Source: Tretioscincus oriximinensis (Eukaryota; Chordata; Lepidosauria; Squamata; Gymnophthalmidae). From it: 64,000 nt of DNA. The notes beneath the pieces are model-generated. The model had not been told where the DNA came from. It made no database searches and saw only the letters and a program-made list of their open reading frames with translations. Shown one piece after another: positions 46,850 to 56,573 of the stretch. Both the position numbers and the translations under genes were made by a program. The stretch spans positions 537,577-601,576 of the forward strand of contig JAJVDF010000452.1 of assembly GCA_022410635.1 (NCBI GenBank), written 5' to 3'. How positions within the stretch are numbered: position 1 is the first letter of the stretch; every line of letters begins with the position of its first letter.

Positions 46850-47479
46850 AAGATAAAATCATGCTGCCTGACATCATTTTTTGGGAAAAACAGTTCATGT
46901 GAAGTATCCTTTAAGACAACTACTTACCCAGAACTTAACTTTACGTAGATGATATTTCTGTTTCCTTCCCATCAGGTGTAGTTTTTCTTCTGCAACACAG
47001 CAGTTAATGCTGCTTTCAATCTGAGCTGCAGTTTGAGAACTTGTCACATAGTGGCCATAAAATGTTTTGGGGTGATATCTGATTAGGATAGCAAATGATG
47101 TGAGAGTTAACCTAACTGACAAGGAAATAATTTAGCCTCACCATCTCACACATACAGTTTATACGTGCTCACAGCAGGTAGTTTGTCTCACTTCTCTTAG
47201 AGGACATACTAGCAGGAGAATCATTGCCACACACTCTGGGAAGAGAGAAAATAGGAGCCATTTTCACTCAAGGGCAGCTTGTCTTTAACCAGTCAGACAC
47301 TGGCAGAATGATTCAGAAAGGCTACTGTGATGTGGGATACTGTCAGTTGTCATTGATAATAATTCCACAAGAATAATACATCATTTTAGTAAGTTTATTC
47401 TTTAAAATCACTACAAAAAACATACACACAGGTACTTCTGTTGCCTTTTCTTCTTTGGAGGAAATGTTCGAAAAGAAAA
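46850..47479. other. Non-coding interval
   Basis: No recognised gene or repeat. A 75-codon minus-strand frame at 46,895-47,122 has no identifiable domain. Confidence 0.4.
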
Positions 47480-47665
47480 AGTTCAACAGAGAGAGTGTAG
47501 TTCGCAGCCTATGTGTCATCTGTGGTCTCTACTGGCCTCAGCAACAGCCAACTCAGCTGTTCAAAAGCAAACATTTGCAAATAGATAAATGAGTACCATC
47601 ACAATGTGGGGTAAAAATAGAATGAAAGCCTTTTGGGCAAAAAATAATTTATAAGCAACTACTGA
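47480..47665 (+). mobile_element. SINE (second subfamily), 5' part, split by CR1
   Basis: 'CTCTACTGGCCTCAGCAACA', 'GCCAACTCAGCTGTTCAAAA', 'GAAAGCCTTTTGGGC' and 'AATTTATAAGCAACTACTGA' match the 23.5 and 30.1-kb copies up to the point just before 'GTCCCTTTGGG'. The continuation is found 885 bp downstream at 48,551. Confidence 0.8.
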
Positions 47666-48550
47666 AACTGGCTGAGTGGGCATTAAAGTGGCAAATGCAC
47701 TTCAATTTAAGCAAGTGCAAAGTCATGCACATTAGGGCAAAGAACGCCATTTACTCCTACCAACTGATGGGATCCAAGCTTTCTGTGACTGAGCAAGAAA
47801 AGGATCTTGGGGTGTTGGTGGAAAATTCAATGAAAATGTCAACCCAGTGTGCAGCAGCAGCAAAAAAGGCAAATTCCATTTTGGGGATAATTAGGAAGTG
47901 AATCGAAAACAAGTTAGCAAATATTGTTTTGCCTCTTTATAAATCTGTNGTGAGGCCACATTTGGAATATTGTGTTCAGTTCTGGTCACCACATCTCAAG
48001 AGGGATATTGTGGAACTAGAGAAGGTGCAGAAAAGGTGAAGTCAGGCTGCAGCGTCTGGGTCTCTTCAGCCTTGAAAGGCAATGTTTGAGAGGTGATCTT
48101 ATTGAAGTGTACAAAATGGACAGAGTGAATACAGAAAAAATGTTTTCACTATCACACAGTGCTAGGACCAGAGGGCACTCCTTGAAACTGATGGGCTGAA
48201 AAGTGAGAACAGACAAAGTATTTTTTCTCCCTGAGGATCATTGGCCTGTGGAATTTACTTCCTGAAAAGGTGGTGATAGCTAACAGCTTGGATAGCTTCA
48301 AGACAGGACTAGACAAGTTTATGGACAACAATGGTATAAATGGGTACTAAGATGGATGTCTGGATCTGCCTCCGGGATGGAGCAACAGGTAGTGCTCCTG
48401 AAATGCCATTTACAGGAGTCATGAACAGGTGCATATTTTGCTTTCCTCTGTTCAGACTTCCCGGGTGCATCTGGTGGGCCTCTGTGTGACACAGAATACT
48501 GGACCAGATGGGCTCTGACCCAATCCAGTATGGCTCTTTTTATGTTCTTA
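47666..48550 (+). mobile_element. CR1-type LINE, 5'-truncated, inserted in a SINE
   Basis: It encodes 'KLAEWALKWQMHFNLSKCKV' at the start, then 'LSVTEQEKDLGVLVENSMKM', 'QCAAAAKKANSILGIIRK' and a stop in place of the next G. 'VVRPHLEYCVQFWSPHL'-type sequence follows. A deletion of about 38 bp (relative to the 14.8-kb copy, near 48,036) removes the 'ATKMIKGLEHLPYE' region and shifts frame. A second deletion of about 12 bp lies near 48,117. The 3' UTR ends TTTTATGTTCTTATG. TGA at both junctions may be a 3-bp duplication or microhomology. Confidence 0.9.
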
Positions 48551-48600
48551 TGAGTCCCTTTGGGTAAGAAAAGTGNGGTATAAAAATCAAGTTCTTCTAA
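48551..48600 (+). mobile_element. SINE 3' part, continuation after the CR1
   Basis: 'GTCCCTTTGGGTAAGAAAAG', then 'GNGGTATAAAAATCAAGTTC' and TTCT, exactly the segment missing from the 47.5-kb SINE half. Joining the halves restores the family order seen at 23.5 and 30.1 kb. Confidence 0.8.
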
Positions 48601-48697
48601 TTTGTACCACCTACATTTTCCCCCTTCTCTTCCAGTTTGTTCTTGGGTCACTGTCATTCCTTGCATACAATTTAGGCAATTTATCAAGATCTTCTAT

Positions 48698-48987
48698 GTT
48701 TATTTATTTATTATTTATTTATTTACATTTATACCTTTCCCTATACATGAAGGTCTCATGGCGGCCAACAATAAAAGCAACAAATACAAAATTACCATTA
48801 AAAACAATATAAAACAGTATACAAAAGTGGGAAGAGAATAACATTTCTTCAACCAAAGGCCAGGTTGAAGAGCTGCATCTTCAAAGATCTTCTAAAAGAA
48901 TACAGTAATAATGACAGGTGCACCTCAAGGGGGGGACTATTCTGTAGACTGGGGGCAACCACTGAGAAGGCCCTACCCCGGGTTCTT
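48698..48987 (-). mobile_element. L2-clade LINE, C-terminal codons and 3' end
   Basis: The plus strand starts TTTATTTATTTATTATTTAT, then ATGAAGGTCTCATGGCGGCC and A-rich 'AACAATATAAAACAG'. On the minus strand 48,987 to about 48,855 reads as 'RAFSVVAPSLQNSPPLEVHL' then 'LYSFRRSLKMQLFNLAFG', the L2 ORF2 C-terminus. This is the best-preserved L2 fragment in the window and the reference for identifying the others. Confidence 0.88.
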
Positions 48988-49280
48988 ATTCAATTATATA
49001 CATTATGCACATCTGTTATATCATAATGATCGAAGGTCATGGAAAGTGGAAAGATTTCATCCCACTATCTGTTTAGCTTGCTCATTTCCTACATTTTTTT
49101 TATAAATTTGATATGGTCAAATGACTAATCATTAAACTATTCATTGGTCATTGGTTATAGTACTTGATATTTTGATAGAACCATCTGACATACAGTATTT
49201 TCCTCATCATGCTGGCTTATCTTGACAGTGGGGAGGCCTTGTCAATCTCTTCAATATCTCACAATCGGACTAATTGCTCT

Positions 49281-49490
49281 GTTTGGTGTAAAGGCTGGTG
49301 TAATGGTTATTAGACTCTTATGTGGAAGTCTCCCAGTTTGAAGCAACATTCCTCTGTGAAGCCACCTTGGACGAGTCACAGTCCTTTAGAACTCTCTCAA
49401 CCCTCTCAGGGTGAGTTTGTGGAGAAAGGAACAAAAACTATGTGTGCTACCCTTTGGTGAAAGGGGCATTATAAATATACATTATTAATA
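49281..49490 (+). mobile_element. tRNA-derived SINE (Sauria-like), decayed
   Basis: 'GGCTGGTGTAATGGTTATTA' (A-box region), 'GTCTCCCAGTTTGAAGC' (weak B-box), 'GAAGCCACCTTGGACGAGTC', 'CTCTCTCAACCCTCTCAGGG' and 'ATTATAAATATACATTATTA' appear in the family order. Point decay is heavier than in the 55.6-kb copy. Confidence 0.7.
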
Positions 49491-49702
49491 TATTATTCTT
49501 TCTCTGGAGCATGGAATATGAAGTTGCTGCTTAGTTTCTAATTATGGATATAAGAACTTAAAGATGACGATACATGTACTAGATATTCTAGTGTGGATGG
49601 AATCTTAAATACTTGAATCGTAAAGCTTCCACTGCTTCCAGGACCAGTATAGTTTGTTCAATGAAGAGAAATGATAATCCATGTGATAAGAATTGTCTAA
49701 TC

Positions 49703-50093
49703 AAGTGATGGCTAACCTATGACATGTGTCAAAGGTGACATTTTGGGTGACACACCGCTACCCTGATTAAATTAAAATCTAGGAATTAATATTCCTTTTA
49801 ATTGACACAAAATTGAAAAACAAAACATTTCAGCACATTAAAACCAATTAAAGAAAAAAAGAGTGACAATAGAAGTTAGTAGCACTTGCTTGGGCTTGAA
49901 ATGTACNAAATACCAACCTTTGATTGAAGATTTAGCAAATGAAATTCAGCAACATTATTTTTGTTTAATAAATGCTTGAGCTACAAATATCATAAANTTA
50001 TGGATATTTCTAGATGTGACATGGCACCCAAGTTAAGCTAGATTTTTTTTAATGAATTTTGACATACCAAGCTCAAAAGATTCGCCATCACTG
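49703..50093. mobile_element. Non-autonomous hAT transposon, 391 bp
   Basis: The left end AAGTGATGGCTAACCTATGA and the reverse complement of the right end CAGTGATGGCGAATCTTTTG give TIRs of the CAGTGATGGCGAACC type. The 8-bp flanks GTCTAATC (49,695-49,702) and GTCCAATC (50,094-50,101) match at seven of eight positions. The inside is AT-rich without a recognisable transposase. The CAGTGATGGCGAACC terminus is common in vertebrate Charlie-like hATs. Confidence 0.87.
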
Positions 50094-50117
50094 GTCCAAT
50101 CCATATACTAAGATCCT

Positions 50118-50540
50118 GGTCACACAGATATTAGGTAGTCCTAATTCAGCTTGTTCTAATGCAACAAAATGAGTGCAAATTTACTATGGAGCACAGAGAT
50201 AATTCTCCTTCTTTGCTCCACTGCTGCCCCAGATTTTTAAACCGTGGCAAATACTCCTTGGTAAGAGCAGTATGTGTGCACAGAGTGGAGTTAGGTTGTG
50301 TGTGTGTGTCCCCAATTGGTGGGGGACAGGAATTCACTAATTCAGAACCATCAGCATCACCACCACCACACCGCCCCATGCTTCATCTCCCTAGTACTCT
50401 TATCCCAATGCCAGGAACACTTACCATCATTAAGAGTCTGGGCCAAGAGGGTGTGGCCTGTGCATTCCAAAATGAATTTAGATTCACACTTGAATACCCT
50501 TACATAGGCTGCATTAGAATTACTTAATGGGTGTGTGACC
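50118..50540. mobile_element. Non-autonomous TIR transposon, 423 bp
   Basis: The left end GGTCACACAGATATTAGGTA and the reverse complement of the right end GGTCACACACCCATTAAGTA match closely. They continue through 'CTAATTCAGC' against 'CTAATGCAGC', giving about 40 bp of TIR. It contains a GT run and a CAC/CAT-rich patch. It starts 17 bases after the neighbouring hAT's duplication ends. I see no clear target duplication. No coding. Confidence 0.7.
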
Positions 50541-51177
50541 ATAGCTGAACATGCAAGACAAAGAAATACTGAAATAATGTAAGAGTCAACACAGTGTATA
50601 TCACCCATAAAAAACTCAGTAGCATGTTACGGGTAATAAATGGTATTGAAAATAAGAGTGCTAATGCTACTGTGACCTTCTAAAAATCAATGGTGTGACC
50701 TTATCTGGAATACATTTTGCAGCTTTGGGCTCTATTTCCATTTTGCAGCAAAATCATAGTGCATCTTCATTTCTCCTCACTGAAGCACATGGGCTGATAC
50801 ACTATTATTCCAAGTGTCTTTGCCTTACAGCATTTAATTTTCAGTAATATCACCAGCTGCATCTGAAGACTCTGAAGGGACGAGGCTGCAAGTAAGTTGC
50901 TGATCTCAGCCTTTTTTGACAGGCATCTCAGCTCATCAACAAAAACTAGCAGGTGGCAAAGAGAAGTTAAGTCATTTTAATAAGCCATAAAAACGAAACA
51001 CTACCTGGTACAGGGTGGGCCATCCTGTACCCTGTACTGGGATAAATAATCTTCACCAAGGCTTAAGATTGTTCTGGTGCAAAAGACACAAAATGCCTGA
51101 AATTACTTGTGGACAACAGGCCTGCTGCATTTTGAGCCAAACAATCCCCAAATCCCAGGAAATTCAGACACCAAAAG
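50541..51177. other. Non-coding interval
   Basis: No gene recognised. 'CCTGTACCCTGTACTGGG' near 51,025 is a small local duplication. Confidence 0.4.
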
Positions 51178-51275
51178 CCAATAAACAAATCTCTGGAATG
51201 CAACAATAAATTGCCAAAGAACAATGCATCTCATACATTGTTTACTGAAAATAAAATCTAAATCTTTGTTCAAAG

Positions 51276-51545
51276 AGAAGAAGAAGAAGTGGGTTTTTAT
51301 ACCCCGCTTTTCTCACGTGAAGGGACTCAGCTTACAAACTATTTTTTTGCCTAAAGGCTTATATTGTATCTTTCCCACCACATTCTGATGGTACCTATTC
51401 TTCTAATTGCAATTGCTCACTTTCGAACAGCTGGTTGGCTGAAGCTAAGGTTGGTGGGTGCTCACCCCTCTCCACAACAGAAACATGGGCCTCGAAAAAC
51501 TAACCTCTCTGTTGAAAGGCCTGTCCTTAACATTTGTGCCACTGT
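51276..51545 (-). mobile_element. tRNA-derived SINE (Sauria-like), decayed
   Basis: On the plus strand it begins AAGAAGAAGAAGTGGGTTTT, then ATACCCCGCTTTTCTCACGT. 'GGTGCTCACCCCTC' and 'GGGCCTCGAAAAACTAA' (reverse B-box) follow. The A-box end near 51,530 is degraded. Same orientation and order as the 23.0 and 34.9-kb copies. Confidence 0.78.
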
Positions 51546-51899
51546 ACCTCTTTTAATAGTACAAATACATCATTTAATACATTAATTTTGAATTTCTGTC
51601 ACTCAAGTTGTCTAATAAAAAGAGTCAAAGCAGATNGTAAATGTTCGTACAGAAAATTCTTCAGATGTATCATCCAAATGTAAGATAGAGCGGAGGTATA
51701 GCAGTTTGTTCAAAAGGAACAAGGGCCAGATGTGTTTCGACTATCACTGTGTGAAATATTCCTCAGTAGCCACTAAATATTAAGTTGTAAATTATAACAG
51801 ATGGTAAATGATGTTTCCAAAGTCAAAACGTAGATATAAAAAGAAGTAAACCACATTTGATTTACCGTACAGGAGGAGTTGTATTGGACTGCACAAAGA

Positions 51900-51948
51900 T
51901 ACTTAGATTTTATTTTCATTAACTAATGTTTATTTTCATTAACTAATT
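51900..51948. repeat. 20-bp tandem duplication
   Basis: 'TTTATTTTCATTAACTAAT' occurs twice in tandem at about 51,909-51,948, directly beside the right arm of the inverted pair. Confidence 0.8.
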
Positions 51949-52049
51949 GTTCTCTGGGAATTCATTGTTGCATTCCAGCGATTTGTTGCTTGTTTGGNGG
52001 CATTAGTGCATTTTAAGCCATAATCATCCACATTTGGAATACCTGCACC

Positions 52050-52358
52050 ATGGCAGATTCTGAACTGGATTCAGATTACTCCAAATGCACTGAAGGCTTA
52101 GCTGTGCCACTAAAACACTTTCCAGAATTGACAGATAATTGGACCGCACAGCATATATTGGACATATCTGGTGCTTTTTGGACATTTTATATAAAACTGT
52201 CCCCTCAAAACATCAAAAAAACACAAACACTAAGTGTATTCTGTTTCATTATCTGGAAACCTTGCCTCAAATGCCACATGGCTGATTTCAGCATGGAAAA
52301 TAAAGAAAAAAACTGGCAACAAAAATTACATGAAATTTCACATAATATCATAGTTTAA
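52050..52358 (+). other. Unsupported 102-codon open frame
   Basis: An open frame from ATG at 52,050 to a stop at 52,356. It starts in AT-rich DNA without a promoter or splice context and shows no domain I know. The composition looks like chance. I list it only because it is one of the longer frames outside recognised LINEs. Confidence 0.1.
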
Positions 52359-52549
52359 TTTCATGTTGAGCTCAACTTCCTTGGAAGAAATCCAAGGAAG
52401 TGAAAATAACAAGTGTTTGGATCTTTAATTGGCTTTTAGCAGTTTCTCAAACTCACCCTAAAACCTTCTTCTAGGCCTTAAATTGACATAAGAGAATGAA
52501 AGGGTCTTGCGAAAAGCAGAGGAAACAAAATGGCAACATCAAGTTTGCT

Positions 52550-53185
52550 ATTGTTCAGGTGTTCAGTCATTCAGTTTTATCCAACTCTTCATAATCTTAC
52601 GGTTCACAGAGCATCAGGCTCTCTCTCCTCCACTTCCTTCTGAAACCTGATAAAACTTATTTTGGTTGCTTCCAAAACACTATGTATCCACCTCATCCTT
52701 GGCCATCTCCTACTACTTCTGCCTTGTATCAGGATCTTTTCCAGTATTCTTTCTTCTCATTATGTGGCCAAAGTATCTGAGTTTCAGTTTCATGTTCCTT
52801 CCAATGAGCAATATCAATTTCCTTCTGATTTGTTCTCTTTTCAATCTAAGAAACTCTCAGGAAGTCCTCTCCAGCACCACAGTTTAAAAAAATCAGTTCT
52901 TTGGTCATCACGCTTCCTTATGGTCCAACTCTACAGCGATGTTTTACTACTGGAAAAATCATATCCATTACTCTTAACGGGATGGTTCTGTTTTTAGAAC
53001 ACTGTCTAGGCTTGTCACAGCTTTCTTCCCAAACAGCAAGCATATTTTCATTTCATGGCTGCAGTCACCCTCTGCAGTGATCTTTGAACCCAAGAAAATA
53101 AAACCTGACATTGTTTCCATTCTTCCCCCTCTATTTGCCATGGAGTGAAAGGGACAGTTGCCTGTGATCTTAGTATCTTAATGGC
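52550..53185 (-). mobile_element. RTE/BovB LINE, C-terminal ORF and 3' end
   Basis: The plus strand carries, in reverse order of the element, 'GTTCAGTCATTCAG', 'CCACTTCCTTCTGAAACC', 'TTATGTGGCCAAAGTATCTG' (encoding the reverse of a YFGH-type block), 'CCAGCACCACAGTTTAAAAA', 'ATGGTCCAACTC', 'GTCTAGGCTTGTCACAGC', 'CTGCAGTGATCTTTGAACCC' and 'CTATTTGCCATGGAG'. These are the successive landmarks of the BovB ORF2 C-terminus. Frames are broken. It is about 635 bp, longer than the 12.6-kb copy. The 3' end is at 52,550 and the 5' truncation at about 53,185. Confidence 0.87.
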
Positions 53186-54028
53186 ATCACTCGCATAAAA
53201 CTGAACAGAATTNTATCAAAAAATTCCACAAAATATGAACAGAAGTGACACTCTATTGTTTGTTTTGGGTTAATCAATGAACTGCTTTCATTGAACACAC
53301 AAATTTCAAGTGTGACAAAACCAAAGGTCATGCATGTTTGTGCATGTGTCCATACCATCGCCATGCACACTTGCACTTGTACTTACCATCATGTACAAAC
53401 TCAATATTCAAAACAGTCACCTAAGGCTGACTGAAATGGTTGTGCCTGTAATGCTGGTGTTCTACACAGCTCCCTTTCACTTCAATTGGGTCTGTGTGAT
53501 GAAAGGAAAATTGAAAAATCAATTTACAAATGGAGTTATACTAACACAAAGAAAATATTCTGCGATCTTACACCAAATCATGAATTATGTTCATAATGCA
53601 AGAGAACAGATACTGCAGTTTGCAGTTCCAAACGTGTTGATGTAAATTCTCTAGTGCCACAAGCATTAATTCTGTTAAACCAGCTTGTTATAAAAGGGTT
53701 TCCCGCATACTAACCTGATTTAACAGCAATACATACATGATTTCCATGATTTAAAAGGATACATCTTCCATGAGAGAATTCATTACCTTGGAAAAGATTT
53801 CCCTTATGATTTCTACAGTTTCTTTTTCAATCCAATTAGTTCCCTTACTGGAACAGATAGATATAAATAAAACTCAAAATCCAGGTGTTTNCTACATAGA
53901 AGCGATTATCCTAAATTTACTATAGAAACACTGCTTGCGTGCAGGAAATTGAATGCACATGAGTAACAAACATTTATTTTTCTGCAAATAGACTTAGGAA
54001 AAGGATTGCTGATCTCAATGTATCAAAA
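53186..54028. other. Non-coding interval
   Basis: No recognised gene or repeat. A 103-codon plus-strand frame at 53,334-53,645 has no recognisable domain. Confidence 0.35.
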
Positions 54029-54220
54029 TGAACATAAGAAAATATAAATAATATATAATTTGTTTATATATTATAAACATATAACCCTGCTGGATTAGGC
54101 CATAGCCAATCTATCCCAGCTTCTTGTCTCAGCACACTGGCCCAACAATTACTTCAAGGAGGAGGCATGGACAAATTCTTTTAACTGTTCACAATCCCCA
54201 CAATTGCATTTAGAGGCAGC
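54029..54220 (-). mobile_element. CR1-type LINE 3' UTR with AT-rich insertion
   Basis: The plus strand starts GAACATAAGAA, the reverse of the family tail. It then has an AT-rich stretch (about 54,040-54,083) that is absent from the other copies, then CCCTGCTGGATTAGGCCATA, 'TCTATCCCAGCTTCTTGTC' and 'CCCACAATTGCATTTAGAGG'. The palindromic 'TATATTATAAACATATA'-type insert appears to be a local expansion. Confidence 0.75.
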
Positions 54221-55563
54221 TTTCTTGTCTCTCTCTTTTAGTTATTTGCATATTATTTGTGTGTAGAATTTCTATACAAATAAATGAAAGTAGGAGCACA
54301 TTACTCAGTTTGAAACCTGAGGCTGCAAACTCCAGNCTGCAGCAAAAAAGAGTCAAATTAAACGCAGTTTAGAAGTGGCACCAGTAGGACACACACCTAT
54401 TGCTATCCACACTGAACATCAGAGGACAACTTTCAACAATTTTAATGAGGATTAGAGTTGGGATAAGTCTAATGTCCACACACCACAGTCTTTAAGCTGT
54501 TTTTGAGCTTTTTTATATATGAAAAATCTATGCTCAGTAACTAACCAAAAATTACAGGTAGGACAAAAGAGGAAGATTGATTTAAATTAAGGACAAGAGA
54601 TGGTTTACTGTCAATAACATGGACTACAGAAAATATTGCCCCAAATATCTTCAAATACTCATTTCTAAACTCTGTTAAAAGGCGGCACTTCCTGAATGCT
54701 TTTCCACTCTTGGCTTGCCGTTAGATCTAATACTCAAACAGATCTGAAATTAATAACAAGGACTAGGTTCTTCCATTTGAAAACACTGTTGAGATAATTA
54801 GGCAAGCTGTGAATACTTAATATAGAATTTAAATGATATGGTACACCTTCTAGAAGTACAGAAGATTAACAGCTTGTAAAATCTCTATTATCTCTGTTAT
54901 GGAATATCAGTATGTGGCACGGATTCAAATCTAAAGATAAGTAATTTTCTGGGAATAAATTGTTCTGAACCCCACATAGGCTTTTAAAGATGAAGTTCAG
55001 GGAATCCTCCTTAGCAGAATGTAGGCCCTGACAACAGATTTATCTTTAAACTTTCTTTTTAAAAAATGAGTTTGTTTGTTTATTTATTTTTCTTCTTCCT
55101 CCAGTAAAAAACAAACAAACCTTGAATCATTAAAGAAGGTTTAAAAGTAAATGTGTGACCAGAGTTTAGAGACTAGTAATGCTGAAGCTGCGGCCCTTTT
55201 TGTTTCTACCTGTGTTTAAAGTATTAAAATGTAGCTTAATGTGCGATAGCTGCAGCAATATACATATTAAGCTGCTAGATCCATATTAAAAGTGGAACAA
55301 TGGACACTGCTGGGCAAATGACAAACCAGTATTCCCGTCTGACATTGCTGTCAATCACATTTTGCATCTAATCATATCAGTACAGATTCTGAAAACAGCT
55401 CTGCATTTGCTTTCAACGATGCCTCTCAAGATCAGCACTTTCTGAAGGACAGTTCCAAAGCTGCCTTTAGAGAGACTTCCAAATACAGGCTTGTAACTTC
55501 AGAGAAATCTCCAAAGGTCTCTTTCTGGAGGCAGTGTGGAAGTATCTCTAAAGGCTTCACTGA
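54221..55563. other. Non-coding interval
   Basis: AT-rich with no recognised gene. The segment 55,160-55,480 is listed separately. Confidence 0.4.
55160..55480. promoter_or_regulatory. Candidate conserved non-coding element (impression only)
   Basis: A repeat-free, information-rich stretch: AAGCTGCGGCCCTTTTTGTT, ATGTGCGATAGCTGCAGC, the SOX-type word GAACAATGG, TGACAAAC, and the PBX/HOX-like CTGTCAATCA. CpGs survive. There is no open frame. Of the stretches I flag, this one looks most like an enhancer, still without alignment evidence. Confidence 0.25.
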
Positions 55564-55842
55564 GAGTCAGTCTGGTATAGAAGTTAAAGTCAGACTCTTA
55601 TCTGAAAGTCTCCTGGTTCGAGTCTGCATCTCCACGAAGCCAGCTGAGTAACTTTGGCTTAATCACAGTTCTTCTGAGCTGTCTCAGCCCCACCTATATC
55701 ACAAAGTGTCTGTTGTGAAGAGTAGAACAGAAGGTTATGTAAGCCATTTTGGTTTATTTAGGGTTGAGAAAAGTGGGTATAAAAATTGACTCTTCTTCTT
55801 CCGTTTCTTCTTTTCTACCTCCTCCTCTTCCTTCTTCTTCTA
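55564..55842 (+). mobile_element. tRNA-derived SINE (Sauria-like), well preserved
   Basis: 'GAGTCAGTCTGGTATAGAAG' head, 'CAGACTCTTATCTGAAAGTC', B-box GGTTCGAGTCT (55,616-55,626), 'GAAGCCAGCTGAGTAAC', 'GCTGTCTCAGCCCCACCTAT', 'GTGTCTGTTGTGAAGAGTAG', 'GTAAGCCATTTTGG' and 'GGGTATAAAAATTGACTC', ending in a TTC/TCC tail. This copy preserves the intact B-box best and serves as the reference for the family here. Confidence 0.9.
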
Positions 55843-56251
55843 AACACTCATGGAATGTCATTTCCAATTCACTGCACCTATGGCTCAGCACACATCTGCC
55901 TTACATGTAAACATACTACTTTATCTGCATTTATTATGAATGAATTTCTAATTTCAAACAAATTGCTTTTAACACCAGTGACATTCTCACAGCAGCTGGA
56001 ACTGAAATGAGTTCTCCAAGATTTTGCTGTTATCACACTTAAACATAGATTTTTCAAAGTCAGAAAATATGTTTAAAATACATTGATCCAAACACTTACT
56101 TACAAACATGTAGATTTGCATCTTCTAAAATTCAACCTAAAGAAAAATCAATATTTGGAACTCTGGATACTGATGAACTAAAAAATATTATAGTAAAAAA
56201 TTATATTCCTTAAATTGAAATGCAGGAAACCTATTGGACAGTGGGATAGGC

Positions 56252-56565
56252 CAGGTGTAGGAAACTTTTTTCTGTCAGGGGCGATTTGTTTGTTTGTAAC
56301 ATCACTTGAGGGGCACCCCCAGCTACCCTGAGCTCACATCCCACCCACCNTGACCATGTCCCTGTCCTGCCCAGACCCACAAAATCAGGGATTTTTTGAT
56401 GTCTGCCCATTACCTCGCACCTGGGCTTTCTTCCTTCCTCCTATTGTATTTTACTTCATGTTTTAACAAAGTGAGGAACCATTATTTAGCCAGGAAAGAC
56501 TAATGGTTCCTCAGGAAGAATGCTGGGTGCCAGACCACCCCGAGGCCTTAGGTTCCCCACATCTA
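56252..56565. mobile_element. Non-autonomous hAT transposon, 314 bp
   Basis: The left end CAGGTGTAGGAAACTTTTTT and the reverse complement of the right end TAGATGTGGGGAACCTAAGG form TIRs. The 8-bp flanks GGATAGGC (56,244-56,251) and GGATAGGG (56,566-56,573) agree at seven positions. The centre is CCC-rich ('CACCCCCAGCTACCC'). No coding capacity. Confidence 0.82.
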
Positions 56566-56573
56566 GGATAGGG

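Larger units (their letters stand above)
51178..51992. repeat. Widely spaced inverted repeat pair (~48-bp arms)
   Basis: The reverse complement of 51,178-51,225 begins ATTGTTCTTTGGCAATTTAT, and 51,946-51,992 begins ATTGTTCTCTGGGAATTCAT. Both continue into TGTTGCATTCCAG and GATTTGTT. Between them lie a SINE (51,276-51,545) and a segment with 'TGTTTCGACTATCAC' wording. The pair could be the termini of one element or two copies of one repeat in opposite orientation. Confidence 0.6.

Noticed and set aside
52050..52358. 102-codon plus-strand frame as a gene
   Set aside because: No family resemblance and no supporting signals. Listed only as an unsupported frame.
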